This document shows positions 57,468 to 64,000 of a stretch of 64,000 bases of DNA, in pieces (within the stretch, counting starts at the first letter, position 1; each line of letters starts with the position of its first letter). The notes beneath the pieces were generated by a model that was not told where the DNA came from, did not search any database, and saw only the letters and a program-made list of their open reading frames with translations. The translations under genes and the position numbers were made by a program. Origin of the DNA: Sialis fuliginosa (lineage: Eukaryota; Arthropoda; Insecta; Megaloptera; Sialidae); NCBI GenBank assembly GCA_961205875.1, contig OY540816.1, positions 22,950,701 to 23,014,700 of the forward strand, given 5' to 3'.

Positions 57468-57479
57468 TATTCATTGTAA

Positions 57480-58410
57480 CCAATTTAAACTCCAGTTAGG
57501 GTTAAATGTTTTTATTTATGAAATATATTTATAAATGTATTTTAAAACAATCTCCCTCCCCGCATCCCATTTTTTTCCTGGCTACTCCACTGAGCGGATA
57601 TCTGAAAGATAATTTTTATTTAAAAAAATTATCAATAGTTAAATTTACTTCATTTTCTATTATTAAACGTAAAAGCTTTTACAACAAAAATTTCCAAATA
57701 AGAACACGCGAATTGAAATCTACGTTTGACAGAAACTCAAAACTATTTATTTTTTCCGCTTAGTGGCGCTAGGAGTATTGCTATGCTGTTGTACGATGCG
57801 ACGGGAAATAAACGGCAACATACACACATTATAGGCACATCTATGGCCCAGTACCTTTCGAATGATATAAGTTTCATTCACCTACTTTTATAGTAAATAC
57901 TAAAAAAAACGTACGATTTTCACGTATTAATATATAGATAGAAGATACCTGTTTTTAAAACATAAATTTTCTTTTAGTACAATTATTTTTGCATTAGAAT
58001 GAATCATATGTAGTAGATATGTAGATATTTTCAATTCACTTCACAAGCTTTTGTTTATAAATCCATGTCTTAATCCTACTTTATGTTGATATCCATTATA
58101 TAAAAAATTCCAAGCCATATTTTTACATAACTTTAGTTACGTAAGCTTAGTTTGTCGTATATAAAAAATTAATCACATTCAAATTTATTGAATTTTATTT
58201 TTTTCAGGCCAAACATTAATTCAGAAAGCATTGACCATAAATTTTTTTACATTTTTATTTGGAGTATTTCAAATATCAGAATCAGATCCTACAGACTCAA
58301 ACTTTTTTTTTAAATATAGCTTACATCATTAACTTTAAGATGACCCAATGCCCTAATACCGTCGCGACCCTTTTCCCTTATTATAAACAAATGAAATTTG
58401 ATAAATTGAT
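57480..58410. other. AT-rich stretch, nothing recognised
   Basis: The 85-codon frame at 57506-57763 is rich in K, F and S and shows no motif. No repeat from the families described here. Confidence 0.35.
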
Positions 58411-58426
58411 AAATTAACAAATACAT

Positions 58427-58610
58427 GCGGTGATCTTGATATGAATCTTGACATCTGGGTGCAAGTCGTGTCGATTTGGTTGTATTATCGGCCAACGTTT
58501 CACTTTAAGAAGAGCCCTGAAGATGTCTACTGCAATGTGTGACGAAACGTTGCCCGATAACACGACCAAATTGACGCGGCTTACACCCAGAAGCCAAGAT
58601 CCACAATATA
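58427..58610. mobile_element. M copy, worn
   Basis: Arms: ATCTTGACATCTGGGTGCAA against TTACACCCAGAAGCCAAGAT, with ATTATCGGCCAACGTTTC against AACGTTGCCCGATAACACG. The loop is longer (ACTTTAAGAAGAGCCC, GAAGATGTCTACTGC) and the arms differ at many sites, unlike the perfect copy at 46.5 kb. Confidence 0.78.
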
Positions 58611-58689
58611 GCATTTTATTGTAAATGTTTATTCAAAAAAAATCAAATTTTTAATCGCAAAAATTCACTGTTTCGCATGTTTACTATAG

Positions 58690-59043
58690 ATATAGAGAAA
58701 GTGCGTGGTGACATCCGGTGTCTAGTAGATTAGTGAACATATTAAACTTTTTTAACCGCGTAAAAGTGAATCTAGACTCTAGAGGGACAACTGTAATTAA
58801 ATAATAAATTAATTTGTCAAATACGGGTCGAGTATCACGTATTAGTGTTTCGTACTGTACAGTTTTTTTAATTTTTTCGACTATGTTAATTTAATTTTAG
58901 CACTATGTATTTGTATTTAATAGTTATTCTATTAGAAAACAATTGCATTTATATTTTTATAAAATAAATAAAGTTATGTTATACATGTACGTGGTGACAA
59001 CCGGTGTCCAGTAGATTAGTGAACATATAAAACTTTTTCAATG
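58690..59043 (+). repeat. Two 60-bp direct repeats around a dispersed segment
   Basis: GCGTGGTGACATCCGGTGTC, TAGTAGATTAGTGAACATAT at about 58700 recurs as ACGTGGTGACAACCGGTGTC, AGTAGATTAGTGAACATA at 58987. Between them (58815-58945) lies the repeat shared with 51.9 kb. Confidence 0.65.
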
Positions 59044-59049
59044 GAGATA

Positions 59050-59535
59050 TTCATGTATTGTATATTAAATTATCGTAAGGCAATTACATTTTGAGAACTT
59101 CAGTTAATATCTGTGGCAAGAACCATACGCTTGCATTTATAGTGTTACAACGTGACAGTGCGCGGCGCTAATAGCGCATACAGACTCGCAATCTATAGTT
59201 CACTTGATTGTTTGTTTGTACTATAACTCCTCGAGGTATTCCACTAATGTTTGTACATTGTTCCAATATTCTATACATAGCATATATACATATATGTATA
59301 TTATTGTGTATATATTCGTGAAGATTGCGATGTAAAGAACACTGGGCTATGCATAGTGTAAACTATGTCGACTTGCAATTATGTGGCTATTGGTCAGACG
59401 TCATTAATTTAAGCCAGTACAATTTTCTATTTCTGATCGATTTTCCAAATTATTTTACAGTAGATTTTTTCCAGTGTTAAGAATCAAAAAGTTTAATATT
59501 TATGTAACCCTTCCCCTCCATTCTCTAATTATTGT
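59050..59535. other. Unassigned stretch
   Basis: Contains GTGCGCGGCGCTAATAGCGC, a short imperfect palindrome near 59160, and TATATACATATATGTATATT near 59283. No gene supported. Confidence 0.35.
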
Positions 59536-59541
59536 TTAATA

Positions 59542-60296
59542 AGGTACTGGCACCAGTCTTGATCACTTTAAGAACAAGGTATACAGTGTTTTTAGGATTG
59601 ATGGGCTTTTTTGTAATTTTCATGAACTCATTTTACTTACTAATAAAACAACAACCTTTTTATTGAATCTATTTAAATAACCATTTATTTTGTTTATGTT
59701 TTTTTCCAGTAATCGAGAAAGTAAAACCAGTAATGGACACCCAGTGATGGACACTTGCTAATGATTACAAAATGATAGGTACTACGATACAAAAAATTAT
59801 AAAATAAACAGCCGTAAAATTGTAAACAATGTAAAGCAGATGCTATGATAATATAATAATTAATAAATAGATTGACTATAATAATTAGTTTGAATGTCCA
59901 TCATTTTGACACCTATTGGCCGATTGTCATCAAATTAAACTGCAATTAAGTGTCTATATTAGATTATGATTTAGTAATGGCAGAATTAAAATATTTCTAA
60001 TTTAGTACATTTAATTAAACAAGAATCCAATACTGAGGTAAAAACTATTTTAACTTTTTTATAAAAAATTTAATGCTCTACAAAAAAGAACCCATAGAAT
60101 TTTCACGCAATATGAGCCGTTATTGAGAAATTTTGAAGAGAAAAAAAAATTGGGATTGCACCGCACCTCCACCATATAATGTATGACAAGTTTTTAGGTG
60201 GCAATAATCAAATATCAACAAATATTTATAATTTAGTACATTAAATTAAACAAGAGTCCAACACTGGAGTATGATTCAAGACTAGTTCCAATACCA
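59542..60296 (+). mobile_element. B-9: B copy enlarged by a C fragment
   Basis: AGGTACTGGCACCAGTCTTG after TA (59540-59541), and a worn right end CAAGACTAGTTCCAATACCA before TA (60297-60298). Bases 60060-60185 are a C piece (AATTTAATGCTCTACAAAAA, AATTTTCACGCAATATGAGC). After it, the B segment AATCAAATATCAACAAATAT..AGTACATTAAATTAAACAAG partly repeats what precedes it. Confidence 0.78.
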
Positions 60297-60299
60297 TAT

Positions 60300-60960
60300 A
60301 AATTATTTTATTAGTTACATCAAAATGCCAACTAAATTTAAAAATCTTGCTTATTGTGGGATAAAAGTAAGTTTTTTAAACAAAAATAGCCAATTCCTGT
60401 AGACATTATGGTAGATTTTTCGAAAGGGTATAAAATAGAGCAGTTTTTACAACCATCTGGACATCTGTAAGTGTACTAGATTTTATAAAATTATTTTTTA
60501 AAGAAATAATTTTATCAAAGTTTTATAAGTTTTTAAATTTTTTATTTTTGCTATTCATAAATTTTATTTTGATTTGATAGTGTAGCATAAACATTTAAGT
60601 AATATAAAAATCATGTTTAAAAAAATATAGGCTCTTTAACTTTTGAACTTTTGCGATTAACATGCATAAATCTGTTTTTTTTTTTTAATTTACTAAAATG
60701 GCCGATATAAAAAAAACTGTTGCACTTTGTATATAGGTATATTTGCTTAAATCACATCCAAATGAGTCATTCTTGCTTTCTTCAAAATATTCGTATCGCC
60801 GAACCAAACAGCCTGTATACAAATATATAAAATTGGTTAAACAATAGAGCTCCCCCTTTTAAATAATTCGTTGTATTTAGCAGACATGGGGTATTTAAAA
60901 TATCACAGATAATTTTTCAGTGTTAGAGTGTACATACGGATGTAAAAAAATTAATAACTT
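60300..60960. other. AT-rich stretch, nothing recognised
   Basis: No coding frame, repeat family or strong secondary structure that I can support. Confidence 0.35.
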
Positions 60961-60980
60961 TTCAGAATTAATGGACTCTG

Positions 60981-61015
60981 GGTATAAAAACAAGTCGGCG
61001 CACAAACACCAGTTC
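60981..61015 (+). promoter_or_regulatory. Possible core promoter: TATA box plus initiator
   Basis: GGTATAAAAAC (TATA starting 60983) lies 28 bases before the A of CCAGTTC at 61011, the spacing expected between TATA and an insect initiator (TCAGTY type). The intervening AAGTCGGCGCACAAACACC is less AT-rich than its surroundings. No open frame or splice pattern downstream confirms a gene, and the PAL-4 element starts 380 bases on. This could be chance. Confidence 0.25.
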
Positions 61016-61390
61016 TAATACGCTGATAGTTTTCAGTAAAGTGCTTTTTCTGGTTTCGTTCTTCTGAAAAGTCATTCGCTAATTATAATAAACGACTAAG
61101 AGCTAACTAATTTTTTAATATGTACAAAAATTGACATACATACTCGTACATATATTAGACTGCCGATACTTGTTATTAAGTTTTGTAGCGGTTAATCCCG
61201 TCAAACATGACGGTAAATAATTATTTATGTGTTTTGTCATCCTGTTAACAAAATTTTGGCTAATGAGTATTATATTACGAGGGAAGAAATTTACCGAAAA
61301 TGATTTGAAGCCAGAGGTTTAGTAAATCGTTATTTTTTAGCGCTGCATACGAGAGTTAGATAAGTAACGTCTCGGTTTTTGGGACTCAAG

Positions 61391-62356
61391 TCTGCTTCCC
61401 TTACTTTATGGGTAAATTAATACAAATCTGTGTTTTCAGTTAATGAATAATTTAAAAATATTATTAAAATATTCGTCTTTATGCGCAACTCAAACATTTT
61501 AATCAAAAATAGCATTTAATATTAATTTACACGCTCAGTTATAAAACTATAATACTTCTACGTCTTATTTTCTTGTATTTTAGTCGATATTTGTATGACG
61601 AGTTCAAGTTCACTGCAGGAAATTTCACTAAAAAATTTCTAATTTTTGATTTCGTTAAAAGTATGTTTATTGTATAGAAAATGACGTGAAAAGTTGTTTG
61701 TTTCAAACCGCAGGTCTGTATCTCAAATCGTTCTCGAGATATAGCCTCTCAAAGTTTCAGTTTTTTCAAATTTTTGGAGAAAAAAGGCCATAACTTTTGA
61801 ACGTGTGGTCGGAATTGATTTTAGTTGTCGGATTTGGAATCAGTGAGTCAAAATCTATATAATGACATGTATAATACCTGAAAACTCGAGAAAAAAAATT
61901 TCGCGAAAAATCGAAAAAATTCAAAGGGGTATACCTTAAAAAAATGTCGATTTTTGACCAAAATTTTTTTGTCGGATTTTAAGGTATTATACATGTCATT
62001 ATATAGATTTTGACACGCTGATTTCAAATCCGTCAACTAAAATCAATTCCGACCACGCGTTCAAAAGTTACGGCCTTTTTTCTCCAAAAATTTGAAAAAA
62101 CTAAAACTTTGAGAGGCTATATCTCGAGAACGGTTTGAGATACAGACCTGCGGTTTGAAACAAACAACTTTTCACATCATTTTCAATACAATAAACATAC
62201 TTTTAACGAAATCAAAAATTCGAAATTTTTTAGTGAAATTTCCTGCAGTGAACTTCAACTCGTCATACAAATATCGACTAAAATACAAGAAAATAAGACG
62301 TAGAGGTATTATAGTTTTAAAATTGAGCGTGTAAATTAATATTAAATGCTATTTTT
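61391..62356. mobile_element. PAL-4: palindromic element
   Basis: The left arm begins CTGCTTCCCTTACTTTATGG, just inside the family terminus. The centre is near 61930.5 and the right arm runs to ATTAATATTAAATGCTATTT. It is followed by AGAAAATAAGACGTAGAATC and ATTTAGTCAC, the reverse of the border seen left of PAL-3. The arms stay highly alike over more than 400 bases. The minus-strand 62-codon frame here is another by-product. Confidence 0.87.
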
Positions 62357-62649
62357 GAGAAAATAAGACGTAGAATCATTTAGTCACAATGTTTTTTTAA
62401 CTCCTGATGTTTGTAATATATCAAAATTTCCTAATTTTCATATTTAATTAATATCGGCAGTATCTGATAATCAAAAACAAAAAGATATAGAACATCAGTC
62501 GACCCGGGGTTAATTCCTCAACAAGACAAGATAGCAAACATTTAAATAACAAAAGAACAAGAAAATTAAGCTCGCGGTTGTCTAAGAAAAACATTCGCTT
62601 TAAATTCAAAGCACATGAAATGATTTCGTGGACTCTGAATTGTACTCGT

Positions 62650-62690
62650 GGGGACTATAAATCTTTGCTTTCTCTTCTATTCATTAAGAC
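62650..62690 (+). promoter_or_regulatory. Weak TATA/initiator-like pair
   Basis: GGACTATAAATC (TATA at 62656) precedes TTCATTAAG, with A at 62683, 27 bases on. The initiator match is partial. The downstream sequence is the tandem duplication at 62.79 kb, whose 88-codon frame is not recognisable. Low confidence. Confidence 0.15.
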
Positions 62691-62792
62691 ACTGGTGCAC
62701 TGTTTAGCAGCCAGCCAGAAGTAAAGCTATTAAACAAAATATTAAGCCAACGAAACCACTCACAACTCTGATTTTTATTCTCTTGTCGACAT

Positions 62793-63143
62793 TTTACGAG
62801 ATGTTCTAACATTTCTCATTTCTTTTCAACGAGATTACTTATTTACTTGAAACGGCTCTTGCACAAATTCTATTATTTCTGGTGTTCTGGCTTCTTGGTC
62901 ACAGTATTGTCTCAGTGTCTTCTAGTAACTGTACTAGAATATATCGAGACGAAACTTCTACCAAGAAGTTTACGAGATGTTCTAACATTTCTCATTTCTT
63001 TTCAACGAGATTACTTATTTACTTGAAACGGCTCTTGCACAAATTCTATTATTTCTGGTGTTCTGGCTTCTTGATCAAAGTACTGTCTCAGTGTCTTCTA
63101 GTAACTGTACGAGACGGAACTTCTACCAAGAAGCCAGAGCACC
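62793..63143 (+). repeat. Young 176-bp tandem duplication
   Basis: TTTACGAGATGTTCTAACAT begins at 62793 and 62969. The copies share CTTTTCAACGAGATTACTTA, AACGGCTCTTGCACAAATTC and TTCTGGTGTTCTGGCTTCTT nearly without change. The main difference is a small gap near ACTGTACTAGAATATATCGA against ACTGTACGAGACGG. The 88-codon plus frame 62882-63148 runs across both copies. Confidence 0.88.
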
Positions 63144-63189
63144 ATTAATACAAATAATAAATTAGCGTTGAGGCTGACTTCGTCAAAAA

Positions 63190-63365
63190 AAAAATGGGAA
63201 ATTTATATCAATTTTGTAGAGCCCCTACGGGCCATAATAAATCTTTTTTGATCAAATTTAATTAATGACTTTTGTATATCAGATTTTTCTCTGTGATTTG
63301 CTTTTTTTTGTTTCACTGTACGGCCATTTTTGACCAAGTTATTTGCATTAGAAACAAAAACCACA
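63190..63365 (-). mobile_element. I-3: partial copy of element I
   Basis: GGGCCATAATAAATCTTTTT, ATGACTTTTGTATATCAGAT, TGTACGGCCATTTTTGACCA and AGTTATTTGC are one arm of I in reverse compared with the 32-kb copy. Confidence 0.6.
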
Positions 63366-63585
63366 TTTTGAAACTTTCATAAAAAAAATACTAAATAAAA
63401 ATCGAAGGATCTACTTATAAACATTATTTTGTACTAGAAATCGATAAAACTTATTAATACTAAACCCTGTATCAAATTTCATAACTGTAGTACAATGGGT
63501 TCTCAAGATATTAAATAAAAACTAATTTTGGGTAAAATTTTTAGAGGGCTATAGCTCCCTCACGAAGAATTTCCTAACAGTTAAA

Positions 63586-63610
63586 GTGTTCAAGACTGGT
63601 GCCATTACCT
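63586..63610 (+). mobile_element. B right terminus fragment
   Basis: GTTCAAGACTGGTGCCATTACCT ends before TA at 63611-63612. Only the last 25 bases of B are present. Confidence 0.7.
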
Positions 63611-63779
63611 TATTTAAAAATTAAATTTTCTTAGCTTACAAAGTATTTTAACTGCAACTTATAATTTATAATTAAATTCTCTATAAAAACTTGTAGAGAG
63701 AAACATCTGAATGTTTAATATTATACATAACAAACGAAACTATTTACAGCTGTTTCTAAAACTTGTAAACACTTTTATG

Positions 63780-63830
63780 TTTATATACATATTATACAGT
63801 ATGTATGTGTGCGTGCGTGTGTGTGTATAC
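63780..63830 (+). repeat. GT/TA microsatellite
   Basis: TATGTATGTGTGCGTGCGTG followed by TGTGTGTATAC, an imperfect GT-rich run. Confidence 0.8.
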
Positions 63831-64000
63831 ATCTTTCTACTAAACATATGTGTCACTAGAACCTATTTCACTATACCGTTGTATACATTTCCACCAAGTT
63901 TTCACATAAAATCTGGACTTTGGCATGTTCTTGTACAAGTTTGGGTAAGGATTTCAACATTAGTTCCAAACGACAGGAAATACAGTGGTGTATATATACA

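Noticed and set aside
58310-58614. Two overlapping frames at 58.3-58.6 kb similar to the frame at 46.47-46.65 kb (SGNVSSHIA / SANVSSHIA)
   Set aside because: The similarity comes from both lying on copies of the foldback M.
1-64000. Search by eye for tRNA, rRNA, histone or reverse-transcriptase-encoding segments
   Set aside because: No tRNA box B-like GGTTCGAATCC in a cloverleaf context, no rRNA segment and no frame with a polymerase motif was found. Absence is by inspection only; a covariance-model or profile search could still find worn remnants.

Overview
The window looks like non-coding DNA from a large, AT-rich arthropod genome, most probably an insect. The evidence is indirect: Helitron-like copies starting TCCATACTAATATTATAAA, tails with GACA-type runs, a 3' module ending in AAGTCGGTTAAAAA, and hAT, pogo and mariner-type miniature elements. 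As I recall, such modules are common in Lepidoptera and other insects, but the order cannot be fixed from this sequence. I see no rRNA, tRNA, CRISPR array, bacterial-type operon or intact protein-coding gene. The longest open frame is only 133 codons and is a by-product of a G-rich tandem repeat. The one coding fragment I can support is a 43-residue start of a pogo/Tigger-type transposase inside a 441-bp internally deleted element (30844-31284).

The recognisable sequence is mostly a nested graveyard of short non-autonomous elements. Family names here are local labels. PAL: long palindromes with a CAGTGGCGAAGCG terminus, at 1-915, 18030-18909, 44712-45512 and 61391-62356, plus a half copy near 27.6 kb. 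B: about 0.5 kb, termini AGGTACTGGCACCAGTC, TA duplications, about ten copies or pieces. C: about 0.7-1 kb, one terminus TTGCTTCCTCGCAATATCG, over a dozen copies. E, F, D, I, J, K and M: smaller inverted-repeat elements, several with readable target duplications. G: Helitron-like copies.

Several insertions can be ordered. F sits inside an E copy with a 4-bp duplication confirmed by an uninterrupted E copy elsewhere. E sits inside a C copy. D sits inside another C copy. A G copy sits inside a TA-flanked element at 56.9 kb, and a C fragment sits inside B at 60 kb. K (hAT, 8-bp duplication) and M (66-bp perfect stem, 8-bp duplication) sit in unassigned DNA.

Tandem arrays are also prominent: a 156/126-bp satellite with higher-order structure at 11.88-13.46 kb; a diverged relative of about 176 bp at 23.74-24.24 kb; a G-rich array at 8.5-9.05 kb; 160-bp repeats inside a C copy at 20.5-20.9 kb; 135-147-bp repeats at 41.4-41.8 kb; 70-81-bp repeats at 42.8-43.2 kb; and a young 176-bp duplication at 62.8-63.1 kb. 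Runs of 9-17 G or C are unusually frequent for such AT-rich DNA.

The remaining stretches are AT-rich sequence where I recognise nothing. Three G+C-richer patches (about 9.16-9.33, 39.5-39.74 and 47.02-47.30 kb) and one TATA/initiator-like pair near 61.0 kb are the only hints of nearby host genes. No new functional system is demonstrated. The most noteworthy items are the PAL palindromes, the satellite that shares sequence with an inverted-repeat element, and the well-resolved nested insertions.
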